The notes beneath the pieces are model-generated. The model did no database searches and was not told the DNA's origin. It saw nothing but the letters and a program-made list of their open reading frames with translations. The position numbers and the translations under genes are program-made. A stretch of DNA of 43,755 nucleotides from Caryophanales bacterium UBA6768 (GTDB lineage: Bacteria; Bacillota; Bacilli; Bacillales_D; Amphibacillaceae), in NCBI GenBank assembly GCA_002453315.1, contig DKGO01000064.1, positions 1-43,755 of the forward strand. The letters are read 5' to 3'. Shown here piece after piece: positions 9,085-16,971 of the stretch. The stretch's first letter is position 1. Each line of letters opens with the position of its first letter.

Positions 9085-10486
9085 CACTAGCGTTGCATAA
9101 ATATAGTTTAATTATTCAGTAAATATACTTTTCCTAATTACGACAAAAAGTTAAAGCTTTAATAAAAGGTGTCCTGTCCATTTGGAAAAAATATACAGTT
9201 ATACTTTTAGCGGCAACAACTTTATATGTACTTACGGACTCGCTCTATTGTCGAATCTGCGTATCCAAATATAAGCAGGTTTCCAGAGTGATGCTTTTAA
9301 CCAACGACTAATTCGGAGTAAGGATTTCTTACTTTTCATCTCTAGTTGGATTAGAACATTTAGACAATAAGTGATGAGTGCAAGATAGATTTGGTTTTGA
9401 ATTGCTATTTCACTCATGCCATAAAAGTGTTTGATTTTCACATGCTGTTTGAGCCACTTGAAAAATAACTCAATAGCCCAACGCTGACGGTAAATATCAC
9501 TTATTTCATCAGCATCTAAATCAAATCGATTCGTAATTAAACGCAGAATGTTTCCTTTCGTATCTTCAACTTCAAGTAGGCGAAATACATTCTCTGTACG
9601 ATTTTGAGGCGAACCGATGAAAACCATCTTATCGGATAAAACAGTAGAATTCTCTGGTAAGGAAAAAGTTTCTACTTCACGAATGACGGCATTTTTCTTC
9701 AGTCTTGATACAAAGAAAAAAGCGTCATCTGTCATTCGATCAAAACGTTCATAATCAACATATCCGCGATCAAATACGTACATGGCTTCCTTATCATCTA
9801 CTAGGATTTCCAGTTGATTTCTGTCATGTTCTTTGGCTGTTGTAATTACTGCTTTATCTGGATATACTGTTTCTTTATTCATAAACACAAGTCGCAAATG
9901 TAACTTAACGCCTGCTATTGTTTTACGAAATTTTGCCCACTTATGATTCGTTAAGTTTAATGGAAGCGTACTAGAATCAATGATTTTAAGTGGCATATAC
10001 TTCCCGTTTTTAAAGTGAATTCCTTTTATTTGGTACACAAGTTCTAAGAATAATCGGGAAAGGATACCTGGATTCACTTCATTATTTTTCCTGGATAGCT
10101 GAGATTTACTAATTGATTCAAATCCTAAGACTTTTTGGAGACCATCATCAATTAGTGCATCGCTCATTGCCTCTAAACTTTCAAATCCTTGTAATTGAGC
10201 AAGTAACATTAGCTTTATGTAGCTATCTGTTGTGAGCTTTTTCGTATAGTAATCCTGTTTACTTTCTTTAACTTGTTCAAAAAGTATTTTTGTATTTATA
10301 GGGGTTATCCATTTACCAAATGATGTTTTTAGTGTATTCTTGTCCATATGCGTATCCTTTACTATTGGATTTGGACAGGGAATCACCTGTACTTCCATTG
10401 TAAAGGATTTTTTGTTTTATAAACAATTACTTTTTGAACATACTTAGTATTTTGAACTATCAAGATTAATTAATGCAACGCTAGTG
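9085..10486 (-). mobile_element. Complete IS4-family insertion sequence
   Basis: About 1.40 kb bounded by 16-bp inverted repeats: CACTAGCGTTGCATAA at 9085 and its near-perfect complement TTATGC-type end TAATGCAACGCTAGTG at 10471-10486 (one mismatch). It is flanked by a 9-bp direct duplication (TCCCTTTAT). It carries one intact transposase gene. The intact ends and duplication point to a recent, probably still active insertion. It separates the serine recombinase from a recombinase fragment and small gene that were originally next to it. Confidence 0.92.
9232..10398 (-). CDS. IS4-family transposase
   Basis: A 388-residue DDE transposase. The triad can be read as Asp in KIIDSSTLPL, Asp in YVFDRGYVDYERF, and Glu in the YREK-like block YRQRWAIELFFKWLKQ. 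The length and spacing fit the IS4 family. The ATG at 10398 begins MEVQVIPCPNPIV. The gene is undamaged and fills most of the element. It catalyses cut-and-paste movement of the surrounding 1.4-kb element. Confidence 0.93.
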   Translation of the reverse strand: MEVQVIPCPNPIVKDTHMDKNTLKTSFGKWITPINTKILFEQVKESKQDYYTKKLTTDSYIKLMLLAQLQGFESLEAMSDALIDDGLQKVLGFESISKSQLSRKNNEVNPGILSRLFLELVYQIKGIHFKNGKYMPLKIIDSSTLPLNLTNHKWAKFRKTIAGVKLHLRLVFMNKETVYPDKAVITTAKEHDRNQLEILVDDKEAMYVFDRGYVDYERFDRMTDDAFFFVSRLKKNAVIREVETFSLPENSTVLSDKMVFIGSPQNRTENVFRLLEVEDTKGNILRLITNRFDLDADEISDIYRQRWAIELFFKWLKQHVKIKHFYGMSEIAIQNQIYLALITYCLNVLIQLEMKSKKSLLRISRWLKASLWKPAYIWIRRFDNRASP

Positions 10487-10495
10487 TCCCTTTAT
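10487..10495. repeat. IS4 target-site duplication, right
   Basis: TCCCTTTAT, the partner of 9076-9084. Confidence 0.9.
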
Positions 10496-10497
10496 AT

Positions 10498-10866
10498 TTA
10501 AATTATTTTTATCTGATTCCAAATTTCATTTGGTACAATTCCATCATGATGAAACGGTAGAATAACTTCTTTATAATCCTTTGTTGATATAGTTTATAAA
10601 TGGCCAGCATAAAAAATGTTATGAAGTATTGATTTAACCTTGATAGGAGTAAATTTGTAAGGGTGGCTTGGGAAATTTTCACTGTTATTTATTTCTTTGC
10701 TAACTTTATGGTAAGACTTATATAAAAGAAACAGTCTGTATATTTCTCTTATCAGCATTGCCTCATCTTCAGGAGCAATAATAGAAACGCTCCTAGTGAC
10801 TGAATAACCAAATGGAACATTGATTGATTTTTGATTATTGGTAATTCCTTTTAAAATACCACTCAT
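10498..10866 (-). pseudogene. Serine recombinase fragment (recombinase domain only, with a stop)
   Basis: Starting at the ATG at 10866 behind GGAGGGG, the frame reads MSGILKGITNNQKSINVPFG and then the recombinase-domain pattern EDEAMLIREIYRLFLLYKSY...SILHNIFYAGHL. A TAA at 10594 interrupts it; beyond it the same frame continues ISTKDYKEVILPFHHDGIVP and NEIWNQIKII to a second stop at 10498. The catalytic resolvase domain is missing, and so is the zinc ribbon. It resembles the middle of a large serine recombinase. Without the IS4 element it would lie about 27 bp upstream of the intact recombinase, as in elements with tandem recombinases. The ribosome binding site before a catalytic-domain-free start is odd. 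Confidence 0.6.
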
Positions 10867-10920
10867 GATACCCCTCCATTTTTGTTTTGTATTAGTTAGG
10901 GGTGGCAATAAAGCCACCTT

Positions 10921-11043
10921 TTATTTCATCTTCTTCTCTGCATACAATTTCACAAGTTTCGCTAGCGTTTCAATTAGTTCTTGTCTTTTAATTTCCTCAG
11001 TTGTAGGTAAAACTAATTCTTTGGATTTTGATAATAAACTCAA
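10921..11043 (-). CDS. Small protein upstream of recombinase genes
   Basis: A 40-residue open frame starting at TTG 11043, eight bases after GGAGGT. It reads MSLLSKSKELVLPTTEEIKR and then a helical, Lys-rich tail ending EKKMK. The strong ribosome binding site and position directly before the recombinase fragment suggest a real gene of the same operon. Short proteins of this type precede large serine recombinases in some Firmicute elements; a role as accessory factor is a guess. Confidence 0.5.
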   Translation of the reverse strand: MSLLSKSKELVLPTTEEIKRQELIETLAKLVKLYAEKKMK

Positions 11044-11601
11044 AACACTACACCTCCAGTAATTCCTCTGGGTAAAGTGTTTTTGTAATCAGTATTTTAA
11101 TGGAGTATTAGAACGATGAAATTCTTCTAATACAAAGGTTTTGATGTTGTTTTTTTATGTAACTTCACTAGAGTGTTATTTTTAAAATTTTTGTTGAATG
11201 ATGTTATATCAATTAAAAAAGTGAAATCGCTTGTTACTATAAAAATGTTTTTGGTATTAGTTAACCATAATTACCTTTATTGAAAAAACCTCATTATTGC
11301 CGGATTTAACTTAAAAGAAGCGAATTTTAAGGAAAATAATTAAATGCTGCGAATAATCTCTTTTATTCGGTTTTATTCGGCAATATATTAAATTCGATAA
11401 TAGTTAAACTTACTAGTTACTCTACCTTTAAAGTTAAAACTGGTACATTATTCAATACCAAAATGGTATTTTATTTTGTTCCATAACCCTTATTCCCCTT
11501 TATTATCCAGTCATCATAATTAATAAAAGCGATGAACCATTATAATAGTTATTAATAATTAAAAAGATTAGTAGATATTATAAGTGTTATTAAAACTACC
11601 C
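11044..11601. other. Gene-free AT-rich stretch
   Basis: About 560 bases with no supported gene. I see only a short inverted pair (TATTGCCG near 11294 and CGGCAATA near 11389) and a repeated TTTTATTCGG word near 11371-11390. No promoter or RNA was recognised. Confidence 0.4.
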
Positions 11602-11931
11602 CTAAATTACTTTTACTGGTTTAGGTCCTTTGACAACACCACTTGGAGTTAATAACTCAAGAAAAGTAATGTACTCATTCCTAACAAACTCATTTTTCCC
11701 TAAAGACGTTATATCGTTCATTACTACTTTCCCTACCTTTCCTTCTAATGCCATTGTGAGTAGCACATGACGATTACACTTTATTCCAGAATGATCAACT
11801 ACAATGTAAACCCATTTGTTTAGACCATCATGGTAATCGCAAAAATCTTGCAGACGTTCACCATGTTTAATATCTTGTTCCGAAAGATTGTTCCCACTTG
11901 GCTCATAAACATAAACTATTACATTTCCCAT
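11602..11931 (-). CDS. Resolvase-fold protein lacking the catalytic residues
   Basis: A 109-residue protein that follows the pattern of a serine-recombinase N-terminal domain: a first strand VIVYVYEPSG (in place of YxRVST), LQDFCDYHDG, then YIVVDHSGIKCNRHVLLTMALEGKV (in place of D.G.SG..RP.L..ml), and VVMNDITSLGKNEF (in place of DRLSR). The Ser and Arg residues needed for strand exchange are absent or changed. It ends right after the fold, with no DNA-binding domain. The ATG at 11931 follows GGAGGGTG. It may be a non-catalytic partner or regulator of a recombinase; this is inference from fold pattern alone. Confidence 0.5.
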   Translation of the reverse strand: MGNVIVYVYEPSGNNLSEQDIKHGERLQDFCDYHDGLNKWVYIVVDHSGIKCNRHVLLTMALEGKVGKVVMNDITSLGKNEFVRNEYITFLELLTPSGVVKGPKPVKVI

Positions 11932-12029
11932 TAGACACCCTCCTAGGCATTCCCATTTATGTAATAAATCCCTGTAAATAAATATTCCTCATGTTGCTTA
12001 TAATCTGTTCTAAATAAAATTGTGTTAAT

Positions 12030-12479
12030 TTAATCTGTCACTCTGTATCCTCTATTTCTTAAAATTTCAATTAGACCATGTTCCATTTTAATAAAATGCA
12101 TATGTGCTTTTTCGCGTAATTCATCTGCTTCACTTTCAAAGTAATTATTTTGATTAACCCATTCCAAACTTTTAATGAAAACTTTAATGTAATTCGCGCT
12201 AATTTCATTTTTATTACAAAAGTTACAAATTTTCCTCAGAGTAATCCCCTTTCTTCCCCAAAATCTAGACTCATCTACGTAGAGATGATTTTCATATTCA
12301 AAAAAGTAATTAATAGTTTCTCCAGCACTTTTTATATAAATTATTTCTTCATTCTTAAAATCGTTTTGTTTCCATAAAGAATATAAATACCAACCTAATG
12401 GCTTTAGTCCACAAGCAGATATACCCTCTTCGTTACGAAACATTTCATTTAGCACTTCTAACTCTGTTGATGTCCACAC
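12030..12479 (-). CDS. Unknown protein (149 aa)
   Basis: Starts at GTG 12479 seven bases after AGGAGGGG and reads MWTSTELEVLNEMFRNEEGI. I do not recognise a family. It is rich in aromatic and acidic residues, without signal peptide or membrane segment, and has a Cys pair in ICNFCNK. It lies 12 bp after the 121-aa gene on the same strand and about 100 bp before the resolvase-fold gene, so the three probably form an operon transcribed away from the XRE regulator. Confidence 0.55.
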   Translation of the reverse strand: MWTSTELEVLNEMFRNEEGISACGLKPLGWYLYSLWKQNDFKNEEIIYIKSAGETINYFFEYENHLYVDESRFWGRKGITLRKICNFCNKNEISANYIKVFIKSLEWVNQNNYFESEADELREKAHMHFIKMEHGLIEILRNRGYRVTD

Positions 12480-12491
12480 CCGAATCCCCTC

Positions 12492-12857
12492 CTAAAAGTT
12501 ATATTCTTCATAATCGATTGCAAATTCTCTAATATAATCACTGAACCAAATCAATTCTTCCTTCTTTATTCTCCAAATAATTAACTTTGATAAATTGAAA
12601 AAATGGCTAAAGTCATCATTAAACAAGAATATTAAATCAATTCTCTTATTTTTATTGTTAACTTTATAGATTTTTTTCCATAAATCGGTTGGTTTATTAT
12701 TTGTCGTTACTCCTGCTTCATATAATTCATTTGATATACCATGAATCCCATTTTTTAATTGTCTTCCACACCCTAAAAGTACTAATCCTTCTGAAGTAGG
12801 ACCATCTTTTGCGGATATTTCATTGAGATTTAAAAAATTACTCTTTTTAATGTTCAA
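12492..12857 (-). CDS. Uncharacterised small protein with LLGCG motif
   Basis: A 121-residue protein; the TTG at 12857 is chosen because GGAGGG lies seven bases upstream. A conserved-looking block EGLVLLGCGRQLKNGIHGIS followed by ELYEAGV resembles small proteins on plasmids and conjugative elements that carry an LLLGCGGD...GINEMLxxxGI pattern and a later K-L-x-x-W-R stretch, here KLIIWRIKK. Their function is unknown to me. It is the first gene of the minus-strand group and its promoter region is shared with the XRE regulator. Confidence 0.5.
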   Translation of the reverse strand: MNIKKSNFLNLNEISAKDGPTSEGLVLLGCGRQLKNGIHGISNELYEAGVTTNNKPTDLWKKIYKVNNKNKRIDLIFLFNDDFSHFFNLSKLIIWRIKKEELIWFSDYIREFAIDYEEYNF

Positions 12858-12906
12858 AGTTTTACCCTCCTGCACTTACCCAAATAGGATAATTAAAATA
12901 AATTTT

Positions 12907-13021
12907 ATCCCCTTTTGGTAATTGATTATATATAGGATATCGCATTAATTATTTTTTGTAAATACCTAAAAGGGATATTTTTAAAAAAACTTTGCCTATT
13001 TAGGGTGAATGAGGGTATAAT
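12907..13021. promoter_or_regulatory. Divergent promoter with candidate XRE operators
   Basis: An imperfect inverted repeat has arms ATCCCCTTTTGGTAATT (12907-12923) and AATACCTAAAAGGGA (12961-12975). A third related site GCCTATTTAGGGT is at about 12994. The plus-strand promoter has a TATAAT at 13016. These sit between the XRE gene and the divergent minus-strand operon, where autoregulation would be expected. Confidence 0.5.
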
Positions 13022-13054
13022 ATATTTAATATAATCTATTTACGGAGGGATAAA

Positions 13055-13768
13055 ATGAGTACAGATAGAGTAATGATTGGGGATCGTTTAAAAAAACTAA
13101 TAGAAGAAAATGGTATGGATATTTCCAAAGGCTCATTAATGGAGAGTTATGGATTTAATAAATCAAACATAGATAAATATTTAAACAACTATAGAAGACC
13201 AAACTTAGAAGATATAATTAAATTGGCTGTTATATTTAATACATCCGTTGATTACTTAGTTCAAAATAGTGATTATATTTTAGATACTTGGGATCCAGCC
13301 TTCATAGATGAATTTATTGATTATGCCTCTGAAAAAATGGAAAATCACTTTAAAGATAGACAAAGAATAACTTTACCTAATAGCGATAAAATTTACTCAA
13401 TTTTATTTGGGTTAACCCATTTTCTGATATCTGGAGAGAAAACATTTGAAGATTTTTCACAGAATGAAAAAGAAAGACAAAAGCAAATTATTGACTACAT
13501 TATTAATATTTATTACGGGTTAATAAGAATGAGTAAACAAGATAATTTTAATATTAATGAATTCAAAGGCATATTAGGTGGGATTTCTGACTTTATTGAT
13601 GGGGAATATAGTTTTAAACACACATCTATTATAGATTTTTTAGAGAAGAAAGAAGATATTACGGAATCCGAAAAAATTGAAATTATAAAATCATATATTC
13701 ATTTAAATATGGCTAATAGTCAAAAGGCACTCAATTTATTGGAAGACTTAACCGAGTTAAAAAAGTAA
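13055..13768 (+). CDS. XRE-family transcriptional regulator
   Basis: A 237-residue protein with an N-terminal Cro/CI-type helix-turn-helix at about residues 8-65 (IGDRLKKLIEENG...SNIDKYLNNYRRPNLEDIIKLAVIFNTSVDYLV). The remaining 170 residues are helical and acidic and have no recognised domain; they may mediate dimerisation or signal sensing. ATG 13055 follows GGAGGG. It is divergent from the 12.0-12.9 kb operon across a region with repeated operator-like sites. The same 15-bp word lies before the TnpI-like recombinase, so it probably represses both. Confidence 0.8.
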   Translation: MSTDRVMIGDRLKKLIEENGMDISKGSLMESYGFNKSNIDKYLNNYRRPNLEDIIKLAVIFNTSVDYLVQNSDYILDTWDPAFIDEFIDYASEKMENHFKDRQRITLPNSDKIYSILFGLTHFLISGEKTFEDFSQNEKERQKQIIDYIINIYYGLIRMSKQDNFNINEFKGILGGISDFIDGEYSFKHTSIIDFLEKKEDITESEKIEIIKSYIHLNMANSQKALNLLEDLTELKK

Positions 13769-13775
13769 TTTAGTA

Positions 13776-13796
13776 GGGCTGAAGTAATTTCAGCCC
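13776..13796 (+). terminator. Intrinsic terminator after XRE gene
   Basis: GGGCTGAA and TTCAGCCC arms with a 5-base loop, then ATTTTAATGTTTTC. It lies eight bases past the stop codon and separates the XRE gene from the converging recombinase gene. Confidence 0.7.
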
Positions 13797-13846
13797 ATTT
13801 TAATGTTTTCAAAATAAAAACGCCCATAATATAGGGCGTATTAGAC

Positions 13847-14758
13847 CTAGAATTCTGTTATCCTTAAAGCACTATGCAATTCTTGGATTGACGGGGTAAC
13901 GTATATTCGTGTGGTTTCAATACTGCTATGTCCAGCAAGTTCAGCGATGGATTGAATATTTACACCTTGTTCTGCTAACTGTTTGCAATAAGTGTGGCGC
14001 AGTGAATGGGGAGTTATTTGTATTCCTAGTTGATCGCTGTAGTTCTTAAATATATGCTGTATGGCTCTTGGAGACATACGATTACTTTTACTACTTACTA
14101 GCAAATATTCTGATTCCTTATCCCGCTCTTTTAACCACGTATCAATTGCTCCCTTTGTATTGTCTGTTAAAGGCACAATTCTGTGTTTATTTCCTTTACC
14201 TTTCAGATTGATAATATTTCTTTGAAAGTCCACATCGAAAACCTTAACATTACACATTTCCTGTACACGAAGCCCTAAATTTACTGCTAAATACACAATT
14301 GTTTGATGAAGCATTCCTTTTGTAAAACTTTGTTTTTTTGTCAGTTCAATTGCATGTAGCAGTTTTCCTACTTCTCTTCTGGTTAGCCAGCGAATATTGT
14401 TCTGCTTCTGTATTTTGTTTAATTTAATGTCTTTGGAAATATTGATACTTGTTGAGCCAACAGTGATTAAAAACTCTGACCATCGTATTAATGAAACTAA
14501 TCTGCGATTTACTGTTGCAGGAGCAAAAGTGGGAACTGACTTAAGTTGACTAGCATAATCTTTTAGGTCTGTTGAAGTTAGAGAAGAAATTAAGTAGGGA
14601 GGTTCGGTTCTTTGTTTAATCCATGAATGAAAATGATTGATATCCTGAGAGTAACTTTTGATAGTGTTTAAACTCTTCTCTTTTTCCAAAAGATAACTTT
14701 TAAACTCTTCGATTGACTGCTGTATTGTGACTGGACTATTATTAATAAGTTTTTCCAT
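13847..14758 (-). CDS. TnpI-like tyrosine recombinase
   Basis: A 303-residue tyrosine recombinase. A SAM-like core-binding domain occupies about residues 10-100. The catalytic residues are Arg164 (LGLRVQEM), Lys in LKGKGNKHR, His251 and Arg254 (HSLRHTY), His277 (AGHSSIETTRIY) and the nucleophile Tyr286. It resembles XerC/XerD in length and the TnpI cointegrate resolvases of Tn4430 and Tn5401. The upstream DNA carries four copies of a 12-bp motif arranged as in their IRS sites, which favours TnpI. ATG 14758 follows GAGGAGG. No Tn3-type transposase is adjacent, so this would be an orphan resolution module. An alternative is an integrase of a small element. Confidence 0.85.
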   Translation of the reverse strand: MEKLINNSPVTIQQSIEEFKSYLLEKEKSLNTIKSYSQDINHFHSWIKQRTEPPYLISSLTSTDLKDYASQLKSVPTFAPATVNRRLVSLIRWSEFLITVGSTSINISKDIKLNKIQKQNNIRWLTRREVGKLLHAIELTKKQSFTKGMLHQTIVYLAVNLGLRVQEMCNVKVFDVDFQRNIINLKGKGNKHRIVPLTDNTKGAIDTWLKERDKESEYLLVSSKSNRMSPRAIQHIFKNYSDQLGIQITPHSLRHTYCKQLAEQGVNIQSIAELAGHSSIETTRIYVTPSIQELHSALRITEF

Positions 14759-14778
14759 AACTTTATCCTCCTCACAAT

Positions 14779-14876
14779 ATTATGCGACAAAAATAGCATT
14801 TCCTTTTTAGGTATTATACGACAATAAATATGTTGAAATTAAGCAATATTGTCGTATAAAACATATTATGTGACAA
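14779..14876. other. Four-motif recombination site (IRS-like)
   Basis: The motif ATTATRYGACAA occurs at 14779-14790 and 14813-14824 (both direct), inverted at 14849-14860, and direct at 14865-14876. The last two form a core with 11-bp arms TTGTCGTATAA and TTATGTGACAA around a 6-bp spacer AACATA, the geometry of a tyrosine-recombinase crossover site. The first two act as direct-repeat accessory sites, exactly the DR/DR/IR/IR plan of the TnpI-IRS of Tn4430 family transposons. It overlaps the recombinase gene's promoter region, so binding may also control expression. Confidence 0.75.
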
Positions 14877-14912
14877 CAAATTGATAAGGCCAAAAATCTT
14901 TTATAAAAAAGA

Positions 14913-14938
14913 GGCGGGAGAAAGGATGAAAGCCCGCC
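14913..14938 (-). terminator. Terminator for the 15-kb minus-strand genes
   Basis: GGCGGG and CCCGCC arms around a 14-base loop; on the minus strand it is followed by TCTTTTTTATA. It is about 48 bp after the stop of the 14986 gene. Confidence 0.6.
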
Positions 14939-14985
14939 ATTACAAAACCCTAAATTTATATAAATCCCTCTTGTCATTTGAAGGA

Positions 14986-15309
14986 TTATATCACAGAAAT
15001 AAATTCACCAATTTCAATTTTTTCATCAGAGTGCAAATCTTGTTTTAAAAAGGTAAATTCCATAACATATTGCTTACAAACATCTGCCAGTTCCTTTAAA
15101 TCTTCCCAACCATTTAATTCATGAAGATCATAAATCACAACACGGTCATACATCCAATCGCATTTCATCTCCAATACTTGTTCCAGCAGCCGAATATCTG
15201 CTAGTTGTATCAGGTCAACTTCTTTACCATCGCCACGAGTGAGTATTCTTATAACAGTCAGTTTATAATCAGGGTTAGCAATATCTAATGTTATTCCCAA
15301 TGACCTCAT
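14986..15309 (-). CDS. Unknown small protein (107 aa)
   Basis: I do not recognise it. ATG 15309 is preferred over a GTG nine bases upstream because GGAGGT lies seven bases before the ATG. The protein starts MRSLGITLDIANPDYKLTVI, is acidic, soluble and of mixed alpha/beta pattern. It ends an apparent minus-strand group of three small genes (16192 down to 14986) with its own terminator. Confidence 0.55.
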   Translation of the reverse strand: MRSLGITLDIANPDYKLTVIRILTRGDGKEVDLIQLADIRLLEQVLEMKCDWMYDRVVIYDLHELNGWEDLKELADVCKQYVMEFTFLKQDLHSDEKIEIGEFISVI

Positions 15310-15356
15310 ACAAAGCACCTCCAGAATGATTAATGGAAAGAATTATTGTTTTGTTT

Positions 15357-15686
15357 TTAGCAGTCGTTAAAGTAATCAATACTTTTTATTGTAAATAAAA
15401 CAGAAAGAAGAGTTGCCAATCCACAAAGTAATGCAACTTGAATTCCAAATCCAAAATAGAAGGCAAGAAATATTATTGTAATAACCAAAGTGGCCCAAAT
15501 AATAGGCATATAATAACGTTCTAATACTTTATAATAGAATATTCCAACCATAACAAATAAGGACATATAATAAAGGACATAGTCTATCATTTTGATATCA
15601 GTAAAAATAAAAACTGGAATGAAGAAAACCACCATAGTTAAAGCCCCAACTAAATATAAGACTGCTATTATTTTTAAGTCCTTCAT
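15357..15686 (-). CDS. Small membrane protein (109 aa, about four TM segments)
   Basis: Starts at ATG 15686 after GGAGGG and reads MKDLKIIAVLYLVGALTMVV. Four hydrophobic segments at about residues 6-28, 35-52, 60-78 and 80-97 predict a four-helix integral membrane protein with short loops. There is no family motif I know and no metal-binding residues stand out. It lies between two soluble unknown genes on the same strand. Confidence 0.55.
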   Translation of the reverse strand: MKDLKIIAVLYLVGALTMVVFFIPVFIFTDIKMIDYVLYYMSLFVMVGIFYYKVLERYYMPIIWATLVITIIFLAFYFGFGIQVALLCGLATLLSVLFTIKSIDYFNDC

Positions 15687-15787
15687 TATCGAAACCCTCC
15701 TATACATAATTATAACGCGTATTTATTGTATTGGCAGCGTGCAATAGCAAACTATTATCCCATAAGCAGCAAATTGAAATAGAAAAA

Positions 15788-15811
15788 GAGATAGAATTTG
15801 ATCTATCCCTC
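15788..15811 (-). terminator. Terminator after the 119-aa gene
   Basis: On the minus strand GGGATAGATCAAATTCTATC forms a hairpin with a small loop and is followed by TCTTTTTCT, about 20 bp past the stop codon at 15833. Confidence 0.55.
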
Positions 15812-15832
15812 ATTAGGTGTTAATGGTGCTGT

Positions 15833-16192
15833 TTATTTACCACGCTGTATCATTAATGCCTCTAAAATGAAATCATGTTCTTCCTCATTCATATAAATTA
15901 CTTGTCCGCTTTCCAAGATAATCTGGATGGGAAAATCTTTTTCTTTCTTATCAATTTCAATCTCAACAAACTCTTTTTCTAATGTTGCTAAGATAATGTT
16001 GTTCAGACTTTCTATATAAAAATTTTGTAGTATAAGATTAAATTCCCTTTTTCCTAAGATGTAATGATAAAATGTATTATTATCAATAAACAAAAACAAG
16101 ATAACTCTGTCATTATCCCGCTCAAATAATACACCTTCTGCGGATTCAAATTGATCATTGATATTTATTAATTCTTCTACTGTAAATTCCAT
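15833..16192 (-). CDS. Unknown small acidic protein (119 aa)
   Basis: ATG 16192 lies nine bases after AAGGAGG; an upstream TTG is too close to that site. The protein starts MEFTVEELININDQFESAEG. It is strongly acidic and beta-rich, with no membrane segment and no recognised domain. The terminator just downstream means it is a separate transcript from the membrane protein gene. Confidence 0.5.
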   Translation of the reverse strand: MEFTVEELININDQFESAEGVLFERDNDRVILFLFIDNNTFYHYILGKREFNLILQNFYIESLNNIILATLEKEFVEIEIDKKEKDFPIQIILESGQVIYMNEEEHDFILEALMIQRGK

Positions 16193-16695
16193 TGTTACCA
16201 ACCTCCTTTCTATATGGACACTTCTCTAATAGGAGGGGGAATACCTTGTTAAAAACACTAGAATGAGTTCAATCCAATATTAAATATAACCTTTTGGTTG
16301 GAGTGAAAATGATGACACTTTATTATGTGAGAGAAGGCGGGAGAGGGGAAGAATATGTAGACTTCAACGAACCTAATTAATTAAAATTAACCAACATCTA
16401 AATTCTTATTTAAATTGCTTTTAGGCAAGAACTGTTGAAAAAATTTTATTGTATCGCATCATTATTATAAATTTTAATACATTGTTACTTAATACAAATA
16501 TAAATAGATAACTAGTTATCTAAAACAAGGTTTACCTGTTATGTTGCTATGTTCGAGAATGATAAAAGAACATTAATTATAATTACTTATTTATGTACAG
16601 AGTTTCCACTGAAATGAAATCACAATTGATGAAATTGTGAAAAAATGCAAGGCTTGAGCCTTTTATGTATTTAAATTGGATGTAAAAAAATTGTT
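16193..16695. other. Intergenic stretch with one 23-codon open frame
   Basis: About 500 bases without a supported gene. A plus-strand frame at 16309-16380 (MMTLYYVREGGRGEEYVDFN and three more residues) follows TTGGAGTG and could be a tiny gene or a truncated N-terminus. No other structure was recognised. Confidence 0.35.
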
Positions 16696-16726
16696 AAAGC
16701 TGGTTCAACCTATTTGAACCAGCTTT
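16696..16726 (-). terminator. Terminator of the csoR-copA-copZ operon
   Basis: Perfect 13-bp arms AAAGCTGGTTCAA and TTGAACCAGCTTT with a 5-base loop. On the minus strand it is followed by AACAATTTTTTT. It lies nine bases past the copZ stop. Confidence 0.85.
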
Positions 16727-16734
16727 AAAAGGGA

Positions 16735-16944
16735 TTATCCTGCTACATCGTAGCCTTGATTTTCAATCGTACCACGTATTTCTTCTACTGTTACTTGTGA
16801 ATCATTATAAGTAACATCAACTTTACCGTCATCTAGATTTACCTCAACAGAAGTAATCCCATTTAATTGCTCCAATGCCCCTTTAACTGACGACACACAA
16901 TGTCCACAACTCATTCCTTTTACACGTAAAGTAGTTTTCATCAT
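16735..16944 (-). CDS. copZ: CopZ copper chaperone
   Basis: A 69-residue single HMA domain with the Cu(I)-binding motif GMSCGHC near residue 10 and the usual beta-alpha-beta-beta-alpha-beta length. CopZ carries cytosolic Cu(I) to CopA and to CsoR. It is 28 bp after copA on the same strand, as in Bacillus subtilis copZA in reverse order. ATG 16944 follows AAAGGGG. It ends the operon. Confidence 0.95.
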   Translation of the reverse strand: MMKTTLRVKGMSCGHCVSSVKGALEQLNGITSVEVNLDDGKVDVTYNDSQVTVEEIRGTIENQGYDVAG

Positions 16945-16971
16945 CTTATTCCCCTTTCAAGAATAAACTTA

